Made by a program: the position numbers and the translations under genes. Source: Isoetes taiwanensis (taxonomy: Eukaryota > Streptophyta > Lycopodiopsida > Isoetales > Isoetaceae). Taken from it: a DNA stretch of 64,000 bases. Under the pieces are notes generated by a model. The model was not told the origin of the DNA, ran no database searches, and was given only the letters and a program-made list of their open reading frames with translations. Shown here piece after piece: positions 21,228-33,546 of this stretch. Numbering within the stretch: position 1 is the first letter of the stretch; each line of letters begins with the position of its first letter. The stretch lies in assembly GCA_021234155.1 (NCBI GenBank), contig JAJEKV010000053.1, forward strand, positions 406,523 through 470,522. The letters run 5' to 3'.

Positions 21228-23150
21228 TGTTGATCCAAAACCTGGCACCTGGACCAACCTCAATGGAGCCTACATGGTTAGGACCTCCAGGTTGCTTAAG
21301 GCAACCAATCTTGGTGCAAAATTTGCAAGAAAAGATCAATTACTTTTAGGATCCCTGAAGAAAAATAAGGCAGTTGCACTCAGACATGAATATCTCGAGA
21401 TGTACTGATCCTTTTCAAATGATTTTTGAAGGAGAAATCAGAACAAAGTTGTGGTGATATGTGGAAAAAAACTTGACTCAATTTGGATCTGGAATGGCTG
21501 AGAAAATCGGGTTCAAAGTTGACAGAAAATCTGGCCAGTGCACTTCCCTGAGATAAAATGAGGTCTGCACACTCAAATGATGATATCTCGAGATTTACTG
21601 ATCCTTTTTATATGATTCTTGAAATGACTATGAGAAAACAGTTGTAGGTACATGTGGAAAAAAACTTGGCTTGATTTAAAACTGGTATGAGGGAGAAAAA
21701 AGGATTCAAAGTCGATCAAAAATTCTGTCAGTGAACTGTCACAGAAAAACAGCAAGCAAATTTTTGTATCTTGAGTTCTATAAGGTATTTTTGCATGATT
21801 TCAATTGTCACAGGTCTGAATAGAGCCTAAAAGCATGTGCAAAAGATAAAATAGTAGTTTGAATCACGAAAAATGCTTCTGTAACAATGTTTTGTTGGCA
21901 AAAAGTTGCAGAAATAATGAAAGATCAAATTTTCAAACTTGACAGGGGATTTTCATTGATGTATCAATCAAATAATCATAATAATACTGTGTTCATGCTA
22001 TTCAAGCAATAAACTCAGTTAAAAATCTTGGGAAAATAATTTATGGAAGAATATTAGCCATGAATCATTGCCAATGGCTAAGGAATGCTCGAGATAGCTT
22101 GGAGATCATCAAGAAATCATGCTTTGCCATGGTAATGGGCCTTCAATACTTCTGGGCCTTGAAACTTCTGTAGATGTTTCCCATGTATTTATTCTTAGTA
22201 TTAACGGTTCCAGAATATTAGGTCTTAAATTTAGGCTTGTTGGGTAGATAATGGCGGGAATCCAAGAATAGATAGGTTCTGAGCGGTAGGATCCAATTCG
22301 GCAGGGATATAAGCAGATTTCCAAATCCTAGGGTTGAAGACCGTATTTTTTGGCAAAACTCACGATACGGTTTGCGTATTTTGAGGAGTATATGCCCGAA
22401 TATGCCCGAATATGCCCGTATTTTGGCATTTTAGAAATTTTGGACAAGGTCTTTTAGGGATAATTCAATTATAATATGGAAATCTAGCAATTTGGACCAT
22501 GAGGAACTATAGCCATGTGATTTTTCAAGTTTGAAGTCCATTTGGGGCTATAATGAGTGGCACAAATACCTTAAGCAATGGTCACCATGGGGTAAGAAGA
22601 AGAAAACAAATGGGATCCAAGAGAGTAAGAGAGTATGGAGTAAGAAAGAATAGAATGGTGGGAACTCAAAAGGATGTGCATGGGTAATGATAGAGAAATA
22701 TCTTAATGGTAATGAAATGAAAGGAGAATGTGGATAAAAAGAAATATTTAGGATGATCACCTTGGCAAATATAGTAAAAAAGATGTATTGGGAAAGAAAA
22801 ATTAGGCAAGATATGATAGGGTATGCAAGAGTGAACAAAAGGGAGTATAGATATAGGGAAAAAGAAGGCTAGAAAATTTCAAGGGGCAAGAATAAAAATG
22901 AGTGAGAATGGCTAGGGAATGGGATCAAATACCATGGGGTCTTCCAAACTTTGAACTTCCAATCTTCAAAAATGCCTTCAATCTTTAGTCAACCCGGAGT
23001 TTTCTAGTGCATAGTTTGACTTCAAAATAAGTTCTCTTTTCCCAAATTTGACTTCAACATCAATGTCCCCTATCAAGGTCTTCCAAACTTTGACCTAATC
23101 TTCAAACATAAACCAATGATTAGTATGTATGTTGCCCTTTGGGGGCAACA
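21228..23150 (-). repeat. LTR copy 1 of the gag-only element
   Basis: 1923 bp. The left edge is fixed by the GTACC target duplication, the right edge by matching the 3' junction of copy 3. It contains AT-rich, non-coding sequence and a short ATGCCCGAAT tandem (22391-22420). Confidence 0.88.
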
Positions 23151-23535
23151 TCTCGCCAAAACAAGAAAATGGCTGGTCCCCTCAGCCATAGGATATCTAA
23201 ATGAGCAATCGAGGAGGGTCTTCAACATAAACCAATGCTTACAGTGAAAATGTGATAGAAGAGATGTGTGAAAATGAAGGTGGAGTGTATGTATGATGGA
23301 ATGAGTATGAGTGTGGTGGAGATGTAATGTGAACGAAATGTGGATGATGGAGTAAGTGGAGAAGTGAAGTGCATGATAAGTATGGGATGTGTGCAAATGA
23401 AGTGAGAAGTGTGTGAGTGTGATGTGAACTCGCCAAAACAAGAAAAATGGCTGGTCTTCTCAACCATAAACATGCTAATGTAATGTCAAGGAGCAATGCC
23501 TTGCCTTGGACTACATTTTTGGATGGATGCATGCT
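23151..23535 (-). other. 3' untranslated region of unit 1
   Basis: The block AAAACAAGAAAATGGCTGGT occurs just inside the LTR (about 23158) and again, with small changes, near 23436. Between them the sequence is rich in GTGATG/GAATGAG-type purine repeats. No clear polypurine tract abuts the LTR. The equivalent stretch in unit 2 is 27257-27642. Confidence 0.5.
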
Positions 23536-25288
23536 TCAACCAACTCCAATTCTATCAAGTAAGCATCTTCCAAATAGGAGAATGCTCAAAGCATGTAATA
23601 ACAGCAAAAAGTGTGACCAAAGAACAAGCCACAATCCAACAAGCTGCTCAAATATGACTGCACTAGCATACCAATGTGGCAAATCTGATGTAATGTAATA
23701 GAACTTGCTAAACTGACATATCCCAGCTAACTTATTGATCCCAAATGGTGCAAACAAACCTGTAAGAACATCTTTGGCTGCTGCATTATCTTGAGATAAA
23801 GTGCTGCTCATGTCCAATATCCCATCTTCTATCATATAGTCATGCTCAAATTTACTCAACTCTTTTACACTTCCATGCTCAAACATGCAAGGAAGTAGTT
23901 TTCTTTGATTCTTAGACTTCTTTGGACTGTCACAACACTGAAACTTAGGTCTGAACCATTCTATGCACACTTCATTCATCAAATCATCAAAAATTAGCAA
24001 TTCTAGCTCACAATGTGGTGCCAAATCATCAAAGAAAACAAATTTCTCCTTTTGAGGCATGTAAAGATCATGCTCACCTGTATTTTCAGCTGGTATACAT
24101 GTCTCAAATCTGAAATTCTCATAAAGAGGGCTGCTGTCATGACTGTCACTAAATTCAAGAGCATGTAACATAACTTTAGAGTGCTCAAATGCTAAAGTAT
24201 CAATGCTTTCCACTTCTAATTCACATAATAATGGTTCACCATCTTCTAAAAATGCTTCACATGTATGAAAACTCTCAAACTCAGGGCTGATCATGCATCT
24301 ATCACTCTCTTTCTCATGACAATGCTCAAACTCATCAATTCCATATAAAAGAACTTGCTCACACTCCTCAATCATGTGGGATGTGATATTTACCTCATTG
24401 GACTTCAAGCTTGCTGATAAAGGTACATACTCCAAGGTTTCATGGCTGGCCTCATGTGTTACATAACCAAAACATTCAAATCTTGGACTGTCATGGCTGA
24501 TTTCGTGTGAACCATCATCAAAGCATTCAAGTTTTGGACTATTATGATAGTTAACATGCTCTAACTGCTGTAATTTCTCATTTTCACATGCAAGAACATG
24601 GCAACATTCCTCAAGCATAGTAGAAGTATGCAAATTTACCTTAACAAACTCAAACTTACTGTTGGAACTTTTTATTTTGGATTTGGCATGATCAAGAAAA
24701 TATTTTGGAATGCTACACCTCTCATCCAAATACTTTTAAGAGATAATATACTTCAACAGACTTCTCAAAAGCTTCATAAATGGAATCAAAAGTACCTTTT
24801 GCTTGGAGCTTCGTATCTTCTTTGTAAACTGGAAAACATGGCTTGAGGCCTCGACAAAAAATGGATTAGGTGGCTGCTGGCTGGTAGCTCCAAGTTTCTC
24901 TTCTTGCACCTAAGAATATATAAGCACACACTCTCTCTCCACATAATGGGGTACACTTTCCTTCTCTTCTATTCTCAAAGTATATAGTTGCTCAATCAAC
25001 ATCTCATCATGAATGATGCTAAATCTTTGGACAAAATTATGGATCAAAACTGACCACTCAGTCGTTCCACAACCATAATTCTGCTCAAACAAGAACCATC
25101 CTTCAGCTTCACTTTCCATACATTTTCCAAAGACTACACATTTTTCCCCTTTTTTATAACCATACTCATCATAGTATTTTTCAAATTGTACCAAAAATTT
25201 CTGGATCTTTTGAGCCATCAAAGATTGGTAAAGGAATAGGAATACATACTTCAATCTGAAAAGGTGGACCTTGATTGTGAAAAGCCAT
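23536..25288 (-). pseudogene. gag-type protein of unit 1, frameshifted
   Basis: From the ATG at 25288 (MAFHNQGPPFQIEVC) the frame is lost after GSKDP near 25203. It is picked up in neighbouring frames at 25254-24910 (gag core WFLFEQNYGCGTTEW) and 24729-23536 (C-terminal region). The C-terminal region is rich in Glu, His, Cys and Ser with repeated EF-H/E-F-E-S patterns (FEHCHEKESD; FESFHTCEAF) and ends in a hydrophobic stretch (LWSHFLLLLHALSILLFG). It is nearly the same as the protein at 27643-29394. Broken by several indels. Confidence 0.7.
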
Positions 25289-25313
25289 TCGAGTAATCTC
25301 TACCAGGGGAGAG

Positions 25314-25331
25314 ATCTCGGTAGGACCTCCA
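25314..25331 (-). other. primer binding site, tRNA-Gln type (unit 1)
   Basis: Minus strand TGGAGGTCCTACCGAGAT starts three bases after the LTR end (CAACA, TTT, TGG). It is complementary to a 3' end ATCTCGGTAGGACCTCCA, which fits plant nuclear tRNA-Gln from memory of that tRNA's end. Confidence 0.65.
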
Positions 25332-25334
25332 AAA

Positions 25335-27256
25335 TGTTGATCCAAAACCTGGCACCTGGACCAACCTCAATGGAGCCTACATGGTTAGGACCTCCAGGTT
25401 GCTTAAGGCAACCAATCTTGGTGCAAAATTTGCAAGAAAAGATCAATTACTTTTAGGATCCCTGAAGAAAAATAAGGCAGTTGCACTCAGACATGAATAT
25501 CTCGAGATGTACTGATCCTTTTCAAATGATTTTTGAAGGAGAAATCAGAACAAAGTTGTGGTGATATGTGGAAAAAACTTGACTCAATTTGGATCTGGAA
25601 TGGCTGAGAAAATCGGGTTCAAAGTTGACAGAAAATCTGGCCAGTGCACTTCCCTGAGATAAAATGAGGTCTGCACACTCAAATGATGATATCTCGAGAT
25701 TTACTGATCCTTTTTATATGATTCTTGAAATGACTATGAGAAAACAGTTGTAGGTACATGTGGAAAAAAACTTGGCTTGATTTGGAACTGGTATGAGGGA
25801 GAAAAAAGGATTCAAAGTCGATCAAAAATTCTGTCAGTGAACTGTCACAGAAAAACAGCAAGCAAATTTTTGTATCTTGAGTTCTATAAGGTATTTTTGC
25901 ATGATTTCAATTGTCACAGGTCTGAATAGAGCCTAAAAGCATGTGCAAAAGATAAAATAGTAGTTTGAATCACGAAAAATGCTTCTGTAACAATGTTTTG
26001 TTGGCAAAAAGTTGCAGAAATAATGAAAGATCAAATTTTCAAACTTGACAGGGGATTTTCATTGATGTATCAATCAAATAATCATAATAATACTGTGTTC
26101 ATGCTATTCAAGCAATAAACTCAGTTAAAAATCTTGGGAAAATAATTTATGGAAGAATATTAGCCATGAATCATTGCCAATGGCTAAGGAATGCTCGAGA
26201 TAGCTTGGAGATCATCAAGAAATCATGCTTTGCCATGGTAATGGGCGCTTCAATACTTCTGGGCCTTGAAACTTCTGTAGATGTTTCCCATGTATTTATT
26301 CTTAGTATTAACGGTTCGAGAATATTAGGTCTTAAATTTAGGCTTGTTGGGTAGATAATGGCGGGAATCCAAGAATAGATAGGTTCTGAGCGGTAGGATC
26401 CAATTCCGGCAGGATATAAGCAGATTTCCAAATCCTAGGGTTGAAGACCGTATTTTTTGGCAAAACTCACGATACTGGTTTTGCGTATTTTGAGGAGTAT
26501 ATGCCCGAATATGCCCGAATATGCGTATTTTGGCATTTTAGAAATTTTGGACAAGGTCTTTTAGGGATAATTCAATTATAATATGGAAATCTAGCAATTT
26601 GGACCATGAGGAACTATAGCCATGTGATTTTTCAAGTTTGAAGTCCATTTGGGGCTATAATGAGTGGCACAAATACCTTAAGCAATGGTCACCATGGGGT
26701 AAGAAGAAGAAAACAAATGGGATCAAGAGAGTAAGAGAGTATGGAGTAAGAAAAGAATAGAATGGTGGGAACTCAAAAGGATGTGCATGGGTAATGATAG
26801 AGAAATATCTTAATGGTAATGAAATGAAAGGAGAATGTGGATAAAGAAATATTTAGGATGATCACCTTGGCAAATATAGTAAAAAGATGTATTGGGAAAG
26901 AAAAAAATTAGGCAAGATATGATAGGGTATGCAAGAGTGAACAAAGGGAGTATAGATATAGGGAAAAAGAAGGCTAGAAAATTTCAAGGGGCAAGAATAA
27001 AAATGAGTGAGAATGGCTAGGGAATGGGATCAAATACCATGGGGTCTTCCAAACTTTGAACTTCCAATCTTCAAAAATGCCTTCCAATCTTTAGTCAACC
27101 CGAGTTTTCTAGTGCATAGTTTGACTTCAAAATAAGTTCTCTTTTTCCCAAATTTGACTTCAACATCAATGTCCCCTATCAAGGTCTTCCAAACTTTGAC
27201 CTAATCTTCAAACATAAACCAATGATTAGTATGTATGTTGCCCTTTGGGGGCAACA
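25335..27256 (-). repeat. LTR copy 2 of the gag-only element
   Basis: 1922 bp, nearly the same as copy 1, with scattered substitutions and 1-3 bp indels (for example in the A/G runs around 26700-26900). Those differences argue against an assembly echo. Confidence 0.88.
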
Positions 27257-27642
27257 TCTATATAAAACAAGAAAATGGCTGGTCCCCTCAGCCATAGGAT
27301 ATCTAAATGAGCAATCCAGAGGGGTCTTCAACATAAACCAATGCTTCTGAGTGAAAATGTGATAGAAGAGATGTGTGAAAATGAAGGTGGAGTGTATGTA
27401 TGATGGAATGAGTATGAGTGTGGTGGAGATGTAATGTGAACGAAATGTGGATGATGGAGTAAGTGGAGAAGTGAAGTGCATGATAAGTATGGGATGTGTG
27501 CAAATGAAGTGAGAAGTGTGTGAGTGTGATGTGAACTCGCCAAAACAAGAAAAATGGCTGGTCTTCTCAACCATAAACATGCTAATGTAATGTCAAGGAG
27601 CAATGCCTTGCCTTGGACTACATTTTTGGATGGATGCATGCT

Positions 27643-29394
27643 TCAACCAACTCCAATTCTATCAAGTAAGCATCTTCCAAATAGGAGAATGCTCAAAGCA
27701 TGTAATAACAGCAAAAAGTGTGACCAAAGAACAAGCCACAATCCAACAAGCTGCTCAAATATGACTGCACTAGCATACCAATGTGGCAAATCTGATGTAA
27801 TGTAATAGAACTTGCTAAACTGACATATCCCAGCTAACTTATTGATCCCAAATGGTGCAAACAAACCTGTAAGAACATCTTTGGCTGCTGCATTATACTG
27901 AGATAAAGTGCTGCTCATGTCCAATATCCCATCTTCTATCATATAGTCATGCTCAAATTTACTCAACTCTTTTACACTTCCATGCTCAAACATGCAAGGA
28001 AGTAGTTTTCTTTGATTCTTAGACTTCTTTGGACTGTCACAACACTGAAACTTAGGTCTGAACCATTCTATGCACACTTCATTCATCAAATCATCAAAAA
28101 TTAGCAATTCTAGCTCACAATGTGGTGCCAAATCATCAAAGAAAACAAATTTCTCCTTTTGAGGCATGTAAAGATCATGCTCACCTGTATTTTCAGCTGG
28201 TATACATGTCTCAAATCTGAAATTCTCATAAAGAGGGCTGCTGTCATGACTGTCACTAAATTCAAGAGCATGTAACATAACTTTAGAGTGCTCAAATGCT
28301 AAAGTATCAATGCTTTCCACTTCTAATTCACATAATAATGGTTCACCATCTTCTAAAAATGCTTCACATGTATGAAAACTCTCAAACTCAGGGCTGATCA
28401 TGCATCTATCACTCTCTTTCTCATGACAATGCTCAAACTCATCAATTCCATATAAAAGAACTTGCTCACACTCCTCAATCATGTGGGATGTGATATTTAC
28501 CTCATTGGACTTCAAGCTTGCTGATAAAGGTACATACTCCAAGGTTTCATGGCTGGCCTCATGTGTTACATAACCAAAACATTCAAATCTTGGACTGTCA
28601 TGGCTGATTTCGTGTGAACCATCATCAAAGCATTCAAGTTTTGGACTATTATGATAGTTAACATGCTCTAACTGCTGTAATTTCTCATTTTCACATGCAA
28701 GAACATGGCAACATTCCTCAAGCATAGTAGAAGTATGCAAATTTACCTTAACAAACTCCAAACTTACTGTTGGAACTTTATTTTTGGATTTGGCATGATC
28801 AAGAAAATATTTTGGAATGCTACACCTCTCATCCAAATACTTTAAGAGATAATATACTTCAACAGACTTCTCAAAAGCTTCATAAATGGAATCAAAAGTA
28901 CCTTTTGCTTGGAGCTTACGTATCTTCTTGTAAACTGGAAAACATGGCTTGAGGCCTCGCACAAAAAAATGGATTAGGTGGCTGCTGGCTGGTAGCTCCA
29001 AGTTTCTCTTCTTGCACCTAAGAATATATAAGCACACTCTCTCCACATAATGGGGTACACTTTCCTTCTCTTCTATTCTCAAAGTATATAGTTGCTCAAT
29101 CAACATCTCATCTGTAACAGTGCTAAATCTTTGGACAAAATTATGGATCAAAACTGACCACTCAGTCGTTCCACAACCATAATTCTGCTCAAACAAGAAC
29201 CATCCTTCAGCTTCACTTTCCATACATTTTCCAAAGACTACACATTTTTCCCCTTTTTTATAACCATACTCATCATAGTATTTTTCAAATTGTACCAAAA
29301 ATTTCTACGGATCTTTTGAGCCATCAAAGATTGGTAAAGGAATAGGAATACATACTTCAATCTGAAAAGGTGGACCTTGATTGTGAAAAGCCAT
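27643..29394 (-). CDS. gag-type protein of unit 2 (one in-frame stop)
   Basis: From the ATG at 29394 the frame has one TAG at codon 30 (after GSKDP), then runs without a break for 552 codons to 27643. The first third is a retrotransposon gag domain: EAEGWFLFEQNYG, LIHNFVQRF, LIEQLYTLRIEEKESVPHYV, HFFVRGLKPCF. The rest is a long acidic His/Cys/Ser-rich region without knuckles of CCHC form, ending with a hydrophobic segment LWSHFLLLLHALSILLFG. No protease or polymerase follows. It is probably the structural protein of a non-autonomous element. The long C-terminal extension is unlike usual plant gag and its job is unknown. That 552 codons stay open after the stop suggests the stop is recent. Confidence 0.75.
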
Positions 29395-29419
29395 TGAAAG
29401 TAATCTCTACCGGGGAGAG

Positions 29420-29437
29420 ATCTCGGTAGGACCTCCA
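29420..29437 (-). other. primer binding site, tRNA-Gln type (unit 2)
   Basis: Same 18 bases and same 3-base offset from the LTR as at 25314-25331. Confidence 0.65.
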
Positions 29438-29440
29438 AAA

Positions 29441-31936
29441 TGTTGATCCAAAACCTGGCACCTGGACCAACCTCAATGGAGCCTACATGGTTAGGACCTC
29501 CAGGTTGCTTAAGGCAACCAATCTTGGTGCAAAATTTGCAAGAAAAGATCAATTACTTTTAGGATCCCTGAAGAAAAATAAGGCAGTTGCACTCAGACAT
29601 GAATATCTCGAGATGTACTGATCCTTTTCAAATGATTTTTGAAGGAGAAATCAGAACAAAGTTGTGGTGATATGTGGAAAAAAACTTGACTCAATTTGGA
29701 TCTGGAATGGCTGAGAAAATCGGGTTCAAAGTTGACAGAAAATCTGGCCAGTGCACTTCCCTGAGATAAAATGAGGTCTGCACACTCAAATGATGATATC
29801 TCGAGATTTACTGATCCTTTTTATATGATTCTTGAAATGACTATGAGAAAACAGTTGTAGGTACATGTGGAAAAAAACTTGGCTTGATTTGGAACTGGTA
29901 TGAGGGAGAAAAAAGGATTCAAAGTCGATCAAAAATTCTGTCAGTGAACTGTCACAGAAAAACAGCAAGCAAATTTTTGTATCTTGAGTTCTATAAGGTA
30001 TTTTTGCATGATTTCAATTGTCACAGGTCTGAATAGAGCCTAAAAGCATGTGCAAAAGATAAAATAGTAGTTTGAATCACGAAAAATGCTTCTGTAACAA
30101 TGTTTTGGTGGCAAAAAGTTGCAGAAATAATGAAAGATCAAATTTTCAAACTTGACAGGGGATTTTCATTGATGTATCAATCAAATAATCATAATAATAC
30201 TGTGTTCATGCTATTCAAGCAATAAACTCAGTTAAAAATCTTGGGAAAATAATTTATGGAAGAATATTAGCCATGAATCATTGCCAATGGCTAAGGAATG
30301 CTCAGATAGCTTGGAGATCATCAAGAAATCATGCACTGCCATGGTAATGGACGCTTCAATACTTCTGGGCCTTCGAAACTTCTGTAGATGTTTCCCATGT
30401 ATTTATTCTTAGTATTAACGGTTCCAGAATATTAGGTCTTAAATTTAGGCTTGTTGGGTAGATAATGAGCGGGAATCCAAGAATAGATAGGTTACAGAGC
30501 GGTAGGATCCGATATAAGCAGATTTCCAAATCCTAGGGTTGAAGACCGTATTTTTTGGCAAAACTCACGATACGGTTTGCATATTTTGAGGAGTATATGC
30601 CCGAATATGCCCGAATATGCCCGTATTTTGGCATTTTAGAAATTTTGGACAAGGTCTTTTAGGGATAATTCAATTATAATATGGAAATCTAGCAATTTGG
30701 ACCATGAGGAACTATAGCCATGTGATTTTTCAAGTTTGAAGTCCATTTGGGGCTATAATGAGTGGCACAAATACCTTAAGCAATGGTCACCATGGGGTAA
30801 GAAGAAGAAAACAAATGGGATCCAAGAGAGTAAGAGAGTATGGAGTAAGAAAGAATAGAATGGTGGGAACTCAAAAGGATGTGCATGGGTAATGATAGAG
30901 AAATATCTTAATGGTAATGAAATGAAAGGAGAATGTGGATAAAGAAATATTTAGGATGATCACCTTGGCAAATATAGTAAAAAAGATGTATTGGGAAAGA
31001 AAAATTAGGCAAGATATGATAGGGTATGCAAGAGTGAACAAAAGGGAGTATAGATATAGGGAAAAAGAAGGCTAGAAAATTTCAAGGGGCAAGAATAAAA
31101 ATGAGTGAGAATGGCTAGGGAATGGGATCAAATACCATGGGGTCTTCCAAACTTTGAACTTCCAATCTTCAAAAAATGCCTTCCAATCTTTAGTCAACCC
31201 AGAGTTTTCTAGTGCATAGTTTGACTTCAAAACAATGTTGTTAAAAAACCCGTTTTTTATTTTTAAAGTACTTCTATAAAAATCCTCACGTATTTTAAAG
31301 GATTTTTATGATTTGGTATGGCCAAAAACTAAAAAATAAAAAAATTGCACATTCTTTGCACTGCTTTATTGGACATATTTGCTACTGTTAAAATGCACAT
31401 TTTTGCTACAAGTTATAAGACGTAGCATGCGAACAAGTAAATCAGAAGCTTATGCTACTATTAGAAACCATTAAGTTCAAGTACAAAGATATCATAGCTG
31501 TTTTGCCATGCAACTCTTAAGAAAGTTCAAAAAAACATTATTATAGAGGTTAAGAAGTATAAGAATTATATATACAAAGATAAATAAGTTCAAAAATATC
31601 ATATGTTTGGATAAAAAAAAATCACAGTCTAAGGATTTTTAAGGATTTTTAAAGATTTTTAAGGATTTTTAAGGATTTTAAAGATTTTTAACGTATTTTA
31701 TATAAAATACGTTTTTAAAGATTTTTTTCAAAAATTTTAAAAATCTTCAAAAAATCTTAAAAAACGTTTTTTAAACGTACGGATTTTGACGTACTTAACA
31801 ACATTGCTTCAAAATAAGTTCTCTTTTCCCAAATTTGACTTCAACATCAATGTCCCCTATCAAGGTCTTCCAAACTTTGACCTAATCTTCAAACATAAAC
31901 CAATGATTAGTATGTATGTTGCCCTTTGGGGGCAAC
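29441..31936 (-). repeat. LTR copy 3 of the gag-only element, carrying a MITE
   Basis: Without the MITE and its duplication the LTR is about 1914 bp. The right edge GGGGGCAACA is followed by the GTACC target duplication and the resumed Tat-like gag. Confidence 0.87.
31233..31806. mobile_element. hAT-type MITE
   Basis: 574-bp insert with 12-bp perfect terminal inverted repeats CAATGTTGTTAA / TTAACAACATTG. It is flanked by a perfect 8-bp target duplication CTTCAAAA (31225-31232, 31807-31814), the hallmark of hAT elements. It is non-coding and AT-rich, with AAGGATTTTT repeats (31631-31690) and a palindrome around 31691-31712. Confidence 0.88.
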
Positions 31937-31941
31937 AGTAC

Positions 31942-33546
31942 CCCACGCAAAGCCAGATCCTCGTCTGGTTTCTACAGGGACTTCCTCCGGCTATTCGTCT
32001 CATGACTGAATACCTGCGCCCTAAGACTTTGGAGCAGGCCATCGAACTTGTCAATCATTCAGTAAATGTTTCCTCCCGAGGCGTGGCCCTCCAGGAGCTA
32101 CCCTTCATCCCTCCTGTCATGGTTCCTCAGACTGCTGTTCAGCCTCAACACTCAAATCCTCAACGCAGTCAAATTTGGTGCCACATCTGCAAATATCAAG
32201 GCCATTTGGCCAATGTGTGCAACTCCTCCAATGGCCCTCCTCATTGTAAATGCTGCAACATGTACAATCATGCCACGGAAGAATGCACTCGTACTCATCC
32301 TACACCCTTCCGGCAAAAGATGGTTTATCAAGTCCAGACCACGCCGCAGCCACAGACGTCATACCAACCTCAGCAATTTCAAGCTCAACCACTTCAACAG
32401 TATCCACAATCTCAGCAATCTCAGCCGTCACGAGGACAAGGCAACCGACCTCCTTTTGATTCTTCTAAAGCCCAGTGCTATCATTGTCTGGAATGGGATC
32501 ATACCACCACGGCGTGCCCTCAACTTCCTCAAGTTCAAGTCCAACTTCTAGGCACGAATCAAACCACATCAGTATGCCTCACGGCTTATCAACTTTGGAT
32601 CGCTAATGGCAAACAAGGCCCTCGTCCTGTTCTCAGAAAGCCACCATGCGTGCCTCAACAACAAAGGTATCAACCAGCTCCTTCGTCCACCCCTCCTCTG
32701 GATCAACAAGCTCAGGAAGAAATTTACCAAGCTCTCAATCCTCCGGTCCAACCGTCAAACTGGGTTGGTTTGGTCTCACGTCAGACCAGGACTTCCTGCC
32801 CCTTGACCATAATTCCTAATGGCACACAACCCGCCTTTGCAGTCGACACGATCCCTCATGAAGAAAGTAAAAAGGTCCATTTTTCTCCTGCTTTGGATAC
32901 TCTTATGCCTCATGTCATGCCGAAGGTACGCCAGAGCATTCTTAACCTCATGCAAGCTGCGGAAGGGCGCACGCTTGCCAATGTACATGCAACCACACGC
33001 GCTCAGCAGCGTCAAGAGCCCACTTCGTCATCTCAACACTCACGCTTTCAGCAATATCCTAACATTGCTGCAGAGGTGGAGCTTCTCCAAGAAGTTGCTG
33101 CTCAGTTACCTACAACTCCTGCTCCCTTGGATCGTGCAGATCCGTTTTCTCATGTTCCCTTGGAACTCCAGGAAGAACTGGCCAAAATCAAGATTCCACT
33201 GAGTCTAGCTACCATTTTGAAACTCTGTCCTACTCTCAAGGATCAGCTACCCCTTCCCACTGTTCTGGTTGGGGCAGTGGCTACCTCCACACCTACGATG
33301 CATGCCATGGTGGGCAATCACCAAGTCAATCATGTCCAAATTGATGGCGGAAGTGTTGTCAATCTCATTACTGATAAGCTCAGAAAGCAATTAGGCATCA
33401 AACAACTTTACCGTGCCCCTTATGACATCAAGTTGACCAATGGTCATATCACGTGCCCTCAAGGTGTCATACCCCTTCTTCACATCAATATTTTAACTCG
33501 GATTCCTCTCGAATTTGGTGTTTGGGAAGCCGTGAAGATCCGGTGA
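31942..33546 (+). pseudogene. gag C-terminal part and protease of the Tat-like element
   Basis: The frame resumes exactly after the target duplication (PTQSQILVWFLQGLPPAIRLM). Three CCHC knuckles follow: CHICKYQGHLANVC, CKCCNMYNHATEEC and CYHCLEWDHTTTAC. A Gln/Pro-rich linker lies between the second and third. Further on is an aspartic protease-like region, HVQIDGGSVVNLITDKLRK, with the DGGS form usual in Tat/Athila elements. The frame ends at 33546 in what should be continuous pol, so the copy is broken there. Confidence 0.75.

Larger units (their letters stand above)
21228..31936 (-). mobile_element. gag-only LTR retrotransposon as a tandem array (three LTRs, two internal regions)
   Basis: Structure: LTR (21228-23150), internal (23151-25334), LTR (25335-27256), internal (27257-29440), LTR (29441-31936 including a MITE). 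The unit repeats every 4106-4107 bp. LTRs begin TGTTGATCC and end GGGGGCAACA on the plus strand; the coding strand is minus. The only target duplication is at the outer ends (GTACC 21223-21227 and 31937-31941), so one insertion was followed by unequal recombination rather than separate insertions. Each internal region codes only for a gag-type protein. There is no protease, RT, RNase H or integrase, so it must move in trans. This fits the published idea of TR-GAG elements. Confidence 0.88.

Noticed and set aside
23073-23532. His/Ser/Thr-rich minus-strand frames (HTHTHSIIHTLH)
   Set aside because: They come from GTGTGATG-type low-complexity DNA in the untranslated part of the gag-only element, in three frames at once.
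21228-31936. The repeated 4.1 kb unit as an assembly echo
   Set aside because: The copies differ by many small indels and substitutions, one carries a MITE, and the outer target duplication is exact. Long reads would still be the final word.
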